Under the pieces are notes generated by a model, which was not told the origin of the DNA, searched no databases, and saw only the letters and a list, made by a program, of their open reading frames with translations. From positions 1,003,036 to 1,067,035 of the forward strand of contig JAJVDF010000454.1 in the NCBI GenBank assembly GCA_022410635.1: a stretch of DNA of 64,000 bases. Direction: 5' to 3'. This document shows positions 27,901 through 42,900 of this stretch, one piece after another; positions within the stretch are counted from its first letter, which is position 1; each line of letters begins with the position of its first letter. A program made the translations under genes and the position numbers. The DNA comes from Tretioscincus oriximinensis. Taxonomy: Eukaryota > Chordata > Lepidosauria > Squamata > Gymnophthalmidae.

Positions 27901-30900
27901 CAGAAATAAATGTAATTAAATTCTCAGATTTAGAATGTGAAGACTATGAAAGATTTTACACAAGTAGTGTTAAATCTGGCACTTTGCTTATTCATCACAT
28001 ATAATAGAAACCAAAATGTATAAAAAGCACAACACTACCTTGATAACTTCAGGAAGATAATCTATGCTAGAAGAGGAGATGTCCATTTTGCTTTGTTCAT
28101 CATCTGGAAATATTAAAAGTTATAAAAAAAAGATGACTACCATACAAAACAACTATAAAAAACCAGGTCTCAATGTTTTCAAATTATTGTTTAGAGGACC
28201 AACATCAGCCATTTAAAATTTGTTAACATTTGCTGAGATTTCTTTACTTTCTCAGATTTTGTATGACTGCGTCAATCATGCTTTTAATTGTAGCATGATG
28301 TATGCAAGAAATTTATTATAAAGATGTTCAAGTCATCTCCAAAGAAGACAACTATAATTAAAAAGCTATGAAGTTTGTTAACTTACAAAGCTTTTTGTCT
28401 AATAGGTGGTTAAATACACAACAGATGGCTCTGTCGACCATATTTTCAAGCACTGATAAGAGGCATGGTTACTGTTTACATTTGCTAAATTAGAGAAATT
28501 GTGGAGCTCAGTTTAAGAAAACTGAGAAATACAGCACCTATATCAATTACTATTGGGAAGAAACATCTTTTCCCTGGCTTCAAGTCAGTTGTACAAGAGA
28601 CTGAATTTTAATGGACTAAGATGACCAATGCAGTGAATGACTTTGTCCAATCTGATGAAAAAATGGATTTACCTTCATGGGAATCTCCATTTCTTTTTTC
28701 TTGCATTATAGCTTCAAAATTTAACTGGAGAATTTTATTTAGTGTGGTTATCCATTCTTCCATTTCTACTTCACTGTCAGCTGCAAGGAGATAACTGCTC
28801 TTGTCTTGCATCTTGAGCTCAAAAGCAAAACGTCGAACTTTATTGTTCTACAGTACAATAAAATATATCACCATGTTAGATGAGATCGGATCTCAACTAA
28901 TCTGATAAATTTAACAATGCTACAAAAAGGCATTTTTTTGGTATCAGCCTTCCTTCAAGGGAACATCGGGGTAATAACCTCTACACTGGTCAAGAAAAAG
29001 TGGTTCTGACACAACAAGCAAGAATGAAAACAGAAGTTGTTCTTTTTATTTGCCAGTAAAATATATAGATGTTAGCAGAATACCTCTTAAGGAAAGGTTC
29101 ACTTCCCCACTTTCAGGTATTGTGATAGTCATTAGTGTGATATTTCTATGTTTTATTGCTTTATAAACTCCTTTAGACCTTTAACTATAAGATGGGATAA
29201 AAAAACCTACCAGTCTACACTAGCATGTGGGTGGCACGCTCCTTTTCTGAAGTATAGCTCAGGACAAGGCTCTGTGTGGACAGGGTATAGATCTTTGATA
29301 TCTTTTATCTGCATTCCTTGATATTCACTTATTTGTGAAACCTTGCTGGAATAGTGATCACTCTTCAGTTCCAGTAAAAAAAATAAACCAGTAATCCTTA
29401 GCAATCTTTTCCATACTTTGTATAATTTTGTGTACTTCCATTACAAATTGCACTGTCTTTCCTACACCAAACTTAAAAGATAGCTTTTACACACACAAAA
29501 ATGTTGTCATATCAAACAGGAATACAAATCTATGATACTATTCTCCCTACTAATAAAACTATAAATTCTGAACAATTTTCCAAGAAAATCTTACTGGATT
29601 CTAGAAAAACTTGGGGGACCAAACCAATTTATAGAAGATTCTAAAATTTCCTTCGTTTGTACCAAAGGCATAGGAAGTCATCACAATTGATTCATAAGGA
29701 TCTTACAAAAAAAACTTTGGCACTTTTTTAAAAAGGGGGATTTAAATATTTGTATTCAATAATAATTGTACAGAAGTCATATAATGCAACAATTCTGTTA
29801 AATATAAAAAAGGTTTTGAAATGTTATGCGACATATTTGATTGTTTGAATAAATAAACCTAAATGCTGATAGTAATAAAAAATCTATTTGTTCCTTCAAA
29901 GGAAACATGCTCATAATATTCTTCAAATAACTTCTTAATCAGTATACAGATGCAAGCAGTCCTTTTCGTACATATTCCTGCCAAAATTTCAACTTAATGT
30001 TTATGTTACATTTTGCTTTGAAAGCAGATTTTTAAAATGAAAAATTAGTATCACAAAGGTCAACCGAGAACATTTGGGAATATACTATGAACAAGATGCA
30101 CCTCCTACAAGAGAAATCCCACACAAGAAGTTATGTGACCTTCTTTTCAACTACAGTTAGGAGTCCTGCTTTTATATTTAGTAGGTCCTCATACATACAT
30201 AAATTATCATCCATAATTGTTTTAATTCAAATATATAAAGGCTATGCCATATACACTACAGCAACTACTTTTGTAAGAATCCATACCTATAAACTTGCAT
30301 TCTTATGTTTATGTTTTCCTTCGACAAGCTATTTTAAACTCATAAATAAACAAATACATCTCTCTAATAAATGTATTTATGCTTTTCTACAGAGTGGAAA
30401 AATATCATCTGCACATAACCTGCAATCTATACAGGACTTAAATAAACTATCAAACAGTATGCTCCTATATAGAACTTACTTGGACCACACCCATGCAGGA
30501 ATCCAAAAATATTGATCCTTTTGGTTCTTTTGAAACTTTTTCATCTTTATAGAAATTGAGGTTATAAGATCCATCACCAAGTTGAAGGAGATGAAAAAAT
30601 CTTCTTTTGAATGACTAGTTACAGAAAACATACATATTAAAAACAGAAAAATATGCACCTCAAGACAATAGCAGAATTCTTCAGACCATTTATTTTTAAA
30701 CAAGCTCTAAAAACATTTCCAGAAAGCTACTTTTACACCCAACACTCAGATCTGACTTGTTTTAACTATAGGTTAGTCAACAAATAAAGGGTCGCTTTGC
30801 AAATAAACAATCACACAACCTATTTCTTCAAAATTTGCTTTACTTTCCAATTCTCATGAATCTGGTAATTGGAAAATGGTTAAAGCTATGCTTCATGATT

Positions 30901-33900
30901 CAAGATTAAACAAAACTCTGAATCATGATAAAATATCAAACTATAGTCAAAACAAGTCTGGAAACAGGGAATTATGTAATATTATTTATATTTTCTGTAA
31001 ATCGCTTTTATAGCTTTTTTCAATTTAAGGACTGCATAAAATGTATTAAGTAATAAAATATCTTATGCAAAAGAACTAGAAGCCCACCTTCACATGCAGG
31101 CTTGGAAAGGCAAGAGGCGAGAAGAGTCATGCCCCCTCCCTCGTGCACCTGCACTTGAGTTTCTTTTGCACTTGATTCCTTCAACCACATCCAGTCACTT
31201 CCTGAGCTTTGGTGTGATATGCCCACTCTCTTTTTTCCTTCCAGTTCCCATTTCTCCCCCCGTTGTTGTTGGTGCTGAGTGAGAATGGAAGAGGCACTCA
31301 TTGGGCTCATTCGCCAGGTCTGTATAGAAGCATGTGTGAACAAGGGGGGGGGGAAAAGGAGGCAGCCATGGCTGGGGCAGGGAGGGACCAGCTGTCTGGA
31401 TGCTCCTTTGCAAAAGTGGGTGGCTTCTTCACCATCATTTGCCCAGAGTGGAAACAGGCAAGTGAGAGTGAGGGAGAAGTCCAGCAATGGGTTCCTCCCT
31501 CAGTAGCTTTCTCCAGTAGCACCCTCTTAACACAGATGGCAGAGGGTGACGATCACAGCAAGGATGAATGGGCAGCAAGGAATCGGGGCACTGCTTGCTG
31601 CTAATACGCGCACACTGCTAATGCTAAATTTCCAAGCTCTGGGATTGACTATTACAGATGACTGTCTTATTAATAGTGGAGATCCTGGTGAAAGCAGCAA
31701 TTATTGGCTTTAATACCACAATGTTAAGAGAAGAGACTAAATGTACCCTCATAGTAACACTGATTGCACTGTTCATGTTGCCTTTGTATAACCATCCTTG
31801 TTTTGTAATTCCTCCTTTCTGAGATCCTAGAGATGCTGCATCCTATAAAAATGTAAGAAAGTATTTGGGTCATTTATCATGAAACACTTTTCTTCAAAGC
31901 TATTATGAAATCAGGCAATATACCAAACAATTTTTATATAACTCTAAGAATAAAGGAAGGTGATTTACTTTAAATGAAATAATTTCACCCATCCAAAGAC
32001 TTATTATTTATTTTAAAATTAAAACATTTCTACATTATGTTTTCATATTAAAAATTTCAAGACTGTTCACAATTAAGAAAGGACTCTTCCAGATAGGACT
32101 CAATTTGGAGATGTACTGAGCTTCAAAACATAGAAGTAAAGCTTAGTATTGGATTCTTAAGATATGCTTCAATTTCCCCAATTTTAAATGGAAAGCAATA
32201 GCTTTCCATTTAAAATTTGATCTGAAGTGTTGAATAGCTTTGGTGTTTTTGAGAACTCCACAAGCTGGATGCCACAAGTCAACAGTTTACCAACAACAGG
32301 AGATGGTGAGTTTGTCTTCGCTGGAAGTCTTTAAACAGAGACTGGACAGTCTTCTGTCTGCGATGGTTTAATGAATCCTGCATTGAGCAGGGGATTGGAC
32401 TCGATGGCCCTGGAGGTTCCTTCCAACTCTATGATTCTATGTCTAGAAAAAATACCATTTTAATAGCCAATGGCACCAGAAAAGCGGATAGATCTCATTC
32501 TACAGAAATGTGAATTTGGGAATAATTTATTATCAGTCTAACATAAATATGTTATTTTATTTTTTGTAGTTTTTTTGATACTTTGTTACCTGCCCTGGGA
32601 CCAATGGTGAAGGACGGGATATAAATAATTAAAATAAAAATAAAAATAAAGTAAATCTAGTACACAAAGAAAGTTCAGGCTATGCACCCTTTATCTTGTT
32701 ACAGTTTTGTTGCTAATACTGATATCACTTTATAACTGGAGAGAGCAATGATGTGATTTTTTTTAAGTATTACAACGCAGACTAGACACATCGATTGCAC
32801 TTTGCAATGTACAGCCAGTATATGCACTTACGTCGCATTAAAAATTTCTAAAGAGAATTTCCTGGTTTCATGCCAATTAATACTTAGCGATTTTAGCAAC
32901 TGTATGAAAGGCAAATTGCTTTTTTTTTAATCTACTGAATAGACTACAACAGCGGTTCTCAACCTGTGGGTTGCGACCCCAGTGGGGGTCAAACAACCAA
33001 AACACAAGGGCCACCTAAAGCCATGTTTCTGGTTTCGGTGGCTCTGGGTGGCGGGGCTGATCCTTGTGCTCTGAAATATTATTTATTGGAATTAGTAATA
33101 AATATTTCTCAACATATAATTAAATATTGTTTTGTGATTAATCAGTATGTTTAAATTATGTTTGATTTGTAGCAATGAGAATACATAATGCATATCAGGT
33201 ATTTACATTCAGAATCATAAATGTAGCAAAATTACAGTTTTGAAGTAGCCACCAAAATTGGGGTCACCACAACATGAGGAACCGTATTGCGGGGTCACGG
33301 CATTAGGAAGGTTGAGAACCACTGGACTAGAATAATATGTTATATCAATATATGTTCAACAGCAAACAATGTAAAAGAAGGTAAAAAATAGCAATGCCAT
33401 TGTGTGCAGTCCAAGTTAATGGCAACAAAAATTCTGCAAGGTAGATTTCAGCAGTTTTATAGAATGAGCACTCTTTCTTTATAGTACAACAAGTCACTGC
33501 ACAATAGTTGCACAGGTCACTAAAATAAGACAAGTCACTATACAACAAATTGTAAAGTTTATTATTCTTGTACACAATACTTGATTTGGCAAACAGAAGA
33601 CAAAATTTATATGCTTACCTCATCCTTATCTGCGTCTTCATCAACTTCATAAACATGAACTGGAAGTTTTTCTAATTTGGTTCCTTTGCTATGGAAAAAA
33701 CAAAATACCCCACATAGTCATGTCAGATGATAGGCTGAGACTGCCATGGTAAAGCTGTGAAAAGGCTATAGAATTGTATGATTAAACATTTAAAGTTACA
33801 ATTCTTTCTATCTGTCTGCCTATGTATAAAAGCTTTAGATATAACAATGAGCTATTTTACAATGATATTTTTAATGTGATATCTCAAATTTAAAATCCAA

Positions 33901-36900
33901 CATTGCAGTGGCATACAAATTCTTACAAATTCTTGCTTTTTTGATATAATAAAATCTAAAAGGAAACTACTTGGAAAACATTTATGATAGGGGAAGATAA
34001 ATTTAATATGAGAAAATAAATACAGTAAATTCTTTAAAATGCTGAAACATAAACTAAGCATGTACATTCCCCACTTACTCTTCATATATTCCATTATGTT
34101 TGCTACAAGTTTACCCAGGGCAGGTTTTCCATATACATACAATATATTTTCACAGAAATCATGGAATAAAATCTCCCTTGAAAGACGTGCATGCAGATTC
34201 TCACTTTAAAAGATCAACAACAGAAAAGTAGTAATGTTGATAAAATAGTTCAGCTAATCAACTTAAAAGATTAAAAGTCTACGAACAACTCTTTTTTCTC
34301 ATAAAAATCCAACTCACTTTGGAAGCTGTCGAAAGTCTCCTGAATAATCCTCATATTTGTAAGTGACCACGTGCCAATCAGAGTTGTATGTTTTAATACA
34401 CTTAATTTAGGAAAAACACAGAACACATCACTTTAGTAAAAAACAAAACACTCTTAATTTAGAAAGCATATATTATATATAATTTTAGTTAACATTTTAA
34501 ATACTTTTTCATACCTTAAAAATGTATTCTGATAAATTAATTTTGTAAAAAAAAGTTTTAATTTTATTATTACAAAAATTCACTAGGGTCCTTTATTATT
34601 TGATAAATAAATCCTTGAATTAAAAATATGACTAGTAATTATACATCGTGTAATTATACATCGTATAATTCTATAATACTAATGGACAATCTGACTATAA
34701 TACCAAATATAGATTTTTTTAAATCTGTATGTACTGCTTCTAAGCTTTCTCTACTCTCGTTTAAATGAAGGTGTTTCTAAGTACTTCACCCATATTGTTA
34801 ACATAATTTTCTTTTATAATGGATCCAGAACAGAACCAACTTATCTAGTATGTTGATCAAAAACATAATTAAAGCTGATTGCTGTCAGCTAATTATTCAT
34901 AAAGTTAATTTAGTTAGTACAACAAGATAATGAGGAGTTATATAATGAGGATTCCCACAGTTCCATCACATTTAACCAAGAGGAGGATTTTGCCAGGAAA
35001 AAAAAAAGCTAAAGAAGGGAGGAGGGAGAGAGAATAAGAAAGTGGTAACACTGATGTAATTATTATTGTTGTTTATTTATATAGTTCCATCAGTGTGCAC
35101 GATGCTTACAGTTAAACACAAAATAAAACATACAACAATAAAACCAGTGGATGCGTGTAATCAGGAAATAATACGTAATAACAGTAAGTTAGGATAAAAA
35201 ATAAAGTTAATTATTGAGATAAAGATGAAGGATAAAAATAAAAGAAACATAATAAATTGTCAGACAGTTAAACCAGTTACTTGAGATCCAAACACTCTGG
35301 TAAACAAAATAGTTTTAAAGATAGCAATGGAAAAACAAAACTGGTTGCAGGAAGATTATTCCAGATATAATTTGGACAAAACATGAATGATTCCACTGAT
35401 GTAATTTGGAGAGAAAATCTATATAAAATAGGCAGGGACAATAGGCCACAACATTCCTTCTGTTTAAAGTCACAGTGACCCGTGGCAAGGTTGTGAACGT
35501 TGAATTGATAACGTTAATTGTAATTAACTTTTTTCTGAAACTGAGCATAGAACAAACATCTTTTTGCTATTACCTTCTCAAATTCAGAAGCTTTGAAAAT
35601 CTTCTTGTTAAAATTTAAAGAAAAAACCAAAATCAGCCCAGGATAGATCAACTTCTCCATTATATTCTGGAGACTTTCAAGCAGATGATGCTCTCTCTGT
35701 TTCTCTTATCAGTCATGTTTTTCTTTTGGCAAAAATTGAAAAGGCACAAGAAGCAAAGACTCTCTCCCCTCCCCTTTCCTCTGGGAAAAGGCTTTTGCTG
35801 CATCTTTGCAGATGTAATAAGTAATCACATACATGCACACGACAACTCTTTACCCTTGCATAACGGAGACAATTTGACATTGCAGCAGGTGTGTTCAATC
35901 TGTCTATTATTTTGATTTCTTTAAAACAAATCAAATTTATTATCAAATCAAATGGTGGTGGAGGAAATTTTAAGACAGAAAGCTATCAGATAACTAATTT
36001 GAAGTGACTGAAATCTGTAGAACTGAAATCAGATAAAGTGACTAAAAAGACACTCCCAAAGCCAGCAGAGTTTTTTAAAAAAGATTTGAAACTTTTCTTC
36101 ACCTGAATAGCTGAACAACCAAAATTATTCAAGTAAAATTCAATTTCTAAAAAGACCTGTAGAATTCTCTGACTATCAGATGCCTGGACAATTTTGTTGT
36201 AGCTGCAGCTCCTAACTAAGGCAAATCAAAATGTTATGGAAACCAACATGTGACACACTTTAGCATTATTACCTCTTTCACAAATAAACTCTGGGCTTCT
36301 TTCTCTGCATTATCAGGAATTGTAGAGCATACATAACGATGTTGTCGTTTCAGTACTCCTGTCTTTAAAGAAAGAAAACCACAATTAATTATAAATTTTA
36401 TATTATATAGCTTTAAACAGAAAATGTAATTAAATCGCAACCATGTCTCCTCAAATCTAAGCACTATTTCCCTAATAGGGTTTTCCCCATTTATACGATT
36501 ACTCTGGTAAGTGAACATAAACATAATCTAAAAAATAAGATAAACCATAAAGCAAGACCATTCTTTCAAACACTGTACCAAATTACAGTTTTTGAAGTCT
36601 GACAATAGCCACTTGAATTCACAACTATAAGGGAAATTTGCACATAGGCTATTTGGCACATTTGGCAAAGGCCAGATGACCCTTTTGGGGGGGGACTTGG
36701 TTTTGGGGTGTCTACCCGGCCCTCGCAGGGGGGGGGGGGCATTTCCACGTTTTTTGCTGAGGAAAAAAAAGAAATTTAAAAAACAAAATGATTTTCTTAA
36801 AAAAATCACTGCACCACCACTAGGGGGCTCTGGCAACTGGAGCCAGCTCCTGAAGACACCCTCCCTCCAGTAAAAAATAAAAATGCATGGAGGGGTATGC

Positions 36901-39900
36901 ATGTTGGTGGGTGATTTGAATATTCATGAATATGCAAATTAGCAGGAATATTAATTACCCCAATTTGGGCCTCAGACAACCTGGTCAGCCTAGCCATTGA
37001 GAAATTTTATTAGGGCTGCAATCTACTCTTTAGAACAAGAAAAGTATATTTCTAGACAATATTAATTTCAAATTATCATAAAGATTTTTCTCTCCTGAAA
37101 AGGTTTATTCCAAAATAATATTAAGCATATCTGGAATCTTCCTGCACTTGCAAATCCCAAGGTTTTCAAATTTACTTGATCCATGAGTTTGATCTTTATT
37201 GTCTGCAGTTACACCTATTTCCTACATTTACTTAGCAATGTTTGACATCTTTCTTCCTGGCTAAAAATAATTTTATCTAAACATACAGATAAGCACAGTT
37301 GGAATCCTTTAAAAAAAAGAGGACATCCTTCTATATAACAAAAGCTGCCTACAAAGAAAAGATGAAAGAGATAACTACATGAGTGTGTTTTTTGGGTGCA
37401 ACTCTGTGTTCCCAATTTAAAGAAGAAAGGAGCAACATAACAAGTTACAAGCTAAGGGTCATCCCACAGCAGGCCTGTGGGAAAGTTGAAACAAGTGATA
37501 CTATTCATGCTCAGCATCCCTTTTTACTGCATATTTTGCAATACTTCATTATATAATTAGGGGTTTTTTTAAGGATAAGCTACATGTTGTTCATGAAAAA
37601 TACCAATTTGGGTAAGGTAGCACAATGCAACCAATTTCTAGCAGGGTTCCATAGCACCAAAGAGACCAATAAGAAAAAACTAAGGGTGTATCCCCTTTTT
37701 TAACAATATTTTTTTCAATAGTACTGCAAAGGACTTTCACTTTCATTGATGCCTGCCCATAAACACGAAAATATATACTTCTTTTATTGTGAAACCCTTC
37801 CATAATTTTCCATGATTTTAAAGATGATTTCCTGCAACCCCGATTCTTGATGAACATCACACAATCTAAAGTGGGCAGCAGTCCACTTTATCATTGGAGC
37901 ACCAAAGAAAAGGGTTACCACATATTTTGGCTCTTTAACTGCTGCCAGGTTCCTGCCAAAATGAGCTTTCTGGGGAAAAGAGGGAACCACCTGAACAGTG
38001 CTACAAGTTAGCCCCACATAACTACACAGAAAGGGGTGGGATGCAGCAAACCAGCCATTATAATGCTACTATGAGGCTATTTAACAAGTGTTTTGAGATT
38101 TCTACTTCTTCAAATGAAATGGAGGGAACATCTGTTTATGGACAAAATTATAGCAAGTTGAGTTTGTGTATAACACCTGAGTCTTACACTTGAGACTATT
38201 TATCTCTCTTCCTTTATGGCTTCCAATCAGCATCTCTTTACACTGCAACACTCTTTATTTTATACATCCTATCTCATTGGAAACATTAATGACTTTCATT
38301 ATACTTTTGACTCCTCACCAGCAAATCCATTAGTGCTCCTACTGCTCTTTAGGAACATAGCTCAGTATTATCTAGACCCATTTCAATCTGGTTTCAGGCC
38401 TGGTCATAGCATGGAAACCGCCTTGGTCATCCTGGCTGATGACCTTTTCTGGGAGAGGGACAGGGGCAATACATCCCTGTTGGTCCTCCTGGACCTCTCA
38501 GCGGCTTTTGATACCATTGACCATGGTATCCTCCTGGGGAGGCTGAGGAGTTTAGGAGTTGGTGGCAAGGCATTGCTCCTATCTCCAAGGTCGCCTCCAG
38601 AGAGTGGTGGTGGGGGAGTCTTGCTCGACACCCTGGTAGCCCACTTGTGGGGTTCCTCAGGGTTCGATCCTCTCTCCCATGCTGTTTAACATCTATATGA
38701 AGCCGCTGGGAGAGGTCATCAGGAGATTTGGTGTGAAGTGTCATCAATATGCAGGTGACAATCAGCTCTATCTCTCTGNTCCATCTGAATCAGGAGAGGC
38801 AGTTGAAGTGCTTGACAGGTGCCTGGAGGCAGTGATGNGCTGGATGGGGGCCAACAAATTGTAGCTGAATCCAGGCAAGATGGAGGTGCTGTGTGTCTCT
38901 TCATCCCAGGTCCATGAAGTGAGTAGGCACCCTGTCCTGGATGGATTGAATTGCCCCATAAGGGACAGGTGCGAAATCTAGGGGTGCTTCTGGATCCTTC
39001 GCTGACACTTGAAGATCAGGTGGAGGCGGTGACCAGGAGTGCCTATTTCTAGCTACGCCTAGTCAGCAAGTTGCGGCCACTTCTGGTCAGGGATGATCTG
39101 GCCACAGTGATCCACACTCTGGTAACTTCCAGGTTGGACTATTGTAATGCATTCTATATGGGGCTGCCCTTGAAAATGGTTCGGAAACTGCAGCTGGTGC
39201 AGAACGCTGCCGCTAGACTGCTAACTGGAACAGCTGGCCGGACACACATCACGCCGGTCCTGAAAGAACTGCACTGGCTACCAATTTGCTACCGAGTCCA
39301 ATTCAAGGTATTAACTCTAACCTTTAAAGCCTTACATAACTTGGGCCCCAAATATCTAAAGGAACNCCTTCTCCCATACGAGCCTGCTCGTGCCCTAAGA
39401 TCTGCAGGGGAGGCCCTCCTGACTGTACCACCACCCTCAGTGGCAGAGAGGGTGGGAACCCAGAATAGGGCCTTCTCTGTGGCAGCCCCCAGACTATGGA
39501 ATAGTCTCCCCCTTGAGGTGCGTCAATCACCATCTGTGTGCACTTTCAGAAAATGCTTAAAGACGCACCTCTTTGGCCTGACCTTTGGGTAGAAAACTAC
39601 TGTCTCCTCCCCATTTTTAGAAAAGGCTGTTTTTAATGTGTTAAAATTATGGTTTTATTGTTAACCGCCCTGGGTATAGGGCGGTATAAAATGTAAATAA
39701 ATAAATAAATAAAAATACTCTGTCCCTAGGAAGTTAACACTCAAGTAGTTAGTCTATGAAAACTTATGCTACCAACCTTTTTCTTGTTAAGTCTCTAAGG
39801 TGCTAGTAAACCTGACCCAGACTAACATGGGTACTTCTTTGAATTCTGCCACAAGGCAATGAGGACACTGCATGTACTGCCTGGGATTTCAATGGATGCT

Positions 39901-42900
39901 GAGAGAATCTGCCTTTTGCAAAATCTTGAGTTAATGAATTGAATCATCATCCTTAAAAATACCCTCAAAAAAGCCTTGCAGTTATACTGCATCTCCAAGG
40001 CAACGAAAAAAATTGTAACTCTGACAAGGAAGCAGAGAAATAGATTTTAGAGTCTAAATGATGAGTGAGATAAAAGAACTCCAAGAACTGCACAAAGAAA
40101 AAAGCCAGAACTGGAATAGCTAAATTAAATCTTGAATTAAAACAAATGATGAAATATAAATTTTAAAAAGTAATAAAATGATACCTGGAAGTCATCAAAG
40201 GGAAAAAGTAGCATTTCACGTAGCCCATCATTAAGTATTTGAGTCTTCTTTTGAATAATGATATTTTCATAGTCTATTGGCTCAATTAGCTTTGGCTTTG
40301 CCTAAAAATAAACAGAGACATTTAAATGAACTGGTGTATTTTTTATAATAATATTCAAATAAACCATGCCTTAAATGTACGAGTTCACCCTTAGGCAGAA
40401 ATAAGCCTTATTTAAGTATATGCACAGGCTGTATATTTAAGCAATCCAGCTAATGTGCAGAGAAAAAAAAATGGTTCCAGTTCTGAATTCCTTACAACAA
40501 GGTTGAAAGTCTTTTTTCTGCCCTGTACAGGCTTAGCAAAGACTAAGGATCAGAAATCCCAGGATTGCAGTAGGCTATGCAACATTCTCGTTAGAGATCT
40601 GCTCTGCTCCAAAGCAAGTGAGTGTATGTAGGTTGGGAGAAGAAGCCAAGAGGAGGCAAGTATGAATAATAGAATGGAGGCAAGTGAGCTACCTATAATT
40701 TCCTTCACACCTTTCTCCTCCCCTTCACCTTTTTCTCTCAGCTTTGTGGATAGCTGAGCTTATGAAGTATTTGCCTTATCAATCTGGTCATCTTTGCGAG
40801 GCTTATGCACTACAAACAGTATAAAACATGTTCAATACACACCATGAAGGTACACAATTACCTTTCAAGACAATATATTTTATTTTAAAACATGTCTTCT
40901 TAATGCTAATCATAAAACATTACCTCAGCAACCCTATCTAGGGTATAAATACCAGTATTTAATAATTCTGTGAAACTCAAACTAAGTTGGAAGATTCTAT
41001 AACAAAATATGTTGGCACTGAAGATTAAAACGAGCAGTTGTAGGGACAGATAGTCTACAATAACCTTCTTCTCATCTTAGAAAAATGTTTGAGTGGTGGA
41101 GAAAGCTTGCTAGTCTGTAGATACTTTAAACAAGAGTTAATTCAAATTTTCTAATATCTATCACATGCAAACTATAAAATAAAACAATTGGAGCAAGTTC
41201 AAAAGAACAAAATGTTACATTTAGAAGGAAACGTGATTAAGGAGTGGCAAAAGAACTAGGAGTCTATCACATATTTCTAACAGCACAACACAGTATTAAA
41301 GAAAGGAAAAATCATGCTTTAATTGTTTGCATACCAGAGTATACTAAGTTGAAAGAAAAATAAGAACACCCACATACAGAAAAAGAAGAGACAAGCTGTT
41401 AACTTCAAAAACATATTCCAGTGTGGAGACTTTGTTGGCATGACAGAAGAAATTCTAAATTATCTTCTATCATTTTTCTAATTGCAAGATAACTTGAAAA
41501 CAATATCCATTTATACAAACTTTAAAAGCATTAAATCTTGTGATCTTTAAGAATAAAGCACTCTTCCGTTTTACGTTATAATCCTCCCCACCTCCCCGTT
41601 TTCCCACTTCTTTATTATGATCTCACAATTACCGAGAGTTTTTTTTAGGGTGTGATTTTGGGGGTATGAATGTTCAGATTGACATTTTAATAAAAATAAT
41701 ATTTGGTAATCATCTTTCCTGAATTGGTCTGAGATGTAGAACTATAACTTTGGTTGTTAGAAATGAAATTTCAAAATGCCTGAATTCAGACTAATGAAAT
41801 CCACATGTGCAAATACTTTCCGCACTAACCATATCTCAGGTGCAGAAGCCAATGACAGAGACTGGAAGTGAACCAGTCAGAGATAGTTTGAACAAGTGCA
41901 ACTTTTATGTGCTCCAAACTAACAGGGAAAAGAGGAATCAGCCTTTAAGTATCATAAGCGATTTTCTGGACGAGAGCCCAGATCTGCTCGTAAAATTTTA
42001 AAAAGAATACGGGTGATATGTTGTCAAGGGGAAACGTTTCCTACACCGTTTGCAAACTATTGTTTCTGCACATGTTTCCTGAAAACTCGTTGCTTCCTGA
42101 ATGTTTCAAAATGACGCATATTGTTAAAGGTTTTATATGAAAAAAGCATGTGGTAAGGTAACGATAATGGCTTACAAGGTTCAAAAAAGCATTATGTACA
42201 TAGGTGGCCATCCCAAATGCAGACAATTATTAAAGTACATGCATTTTTCTTTTTGTACTGTTAGGCTCCTTGATACAAGGGAGGAGCTTGCAATGATGAA
42301 GCAGAGAAATATGCTGGCAGTAGTATACACTACCAGAAGGATCACATATACCAGACACCTCTATTGAAGAACCTGACTAAGTGTGTCCAGGAGACTAGGC
42401 TTCTTAGCCACCCTAAGAGAAGGACAACTCTGACTTCAAATCTGAACAGGTGGAGCTTATGTGCCTTGGACTCCCCATTGTAACACCTATGCCCAAGGAC
42501 CTCTCATTAACCCAGCATGTTAGGCACTAACAGATGAATCCAAATGTGGTGGGATTAGCATTGTACGCATTATATCTCACATAAAAACTCCACTGCAAAG
42601 GTCTGAAGAACTAGCCCACACCATTCAGTGGCAGATAATGGGCAAAATAACAGATGCTCATTGGAAGACATAGCCCTGACCCTGCATGAAAGCAATCCAA
42701 GGTATTATTTGAAAGCAGTATCCTGAATGATGACTCATGCTTCTTTGGGAATAGCACTTCTTGCTCACTAAGCACGAAGAAAGGGCTAGACAAGGTAGCC
42801 TAACCAAAGCACATTTCTACCCTAGTTATCTAGTGAGGGATCTATAGATCTTCACTGTGTTAGAAAAAAAAAGAACACACCAGTCTCACAAAGTGTACTG

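Noticed and set aside
30087..30515. 142-codon plus-strand open frame opposite DOCK9 exon 7.
   Set aside because: Opposite strand of a conserved coding exon and AT-rich intron; no recognisable motif.
31020..31487. 155-codon minus-strand open frame.
   Set aside because: It lies in a GC-rich, stop-poor block with other long frames on both strands and shows no family motif or splice context.
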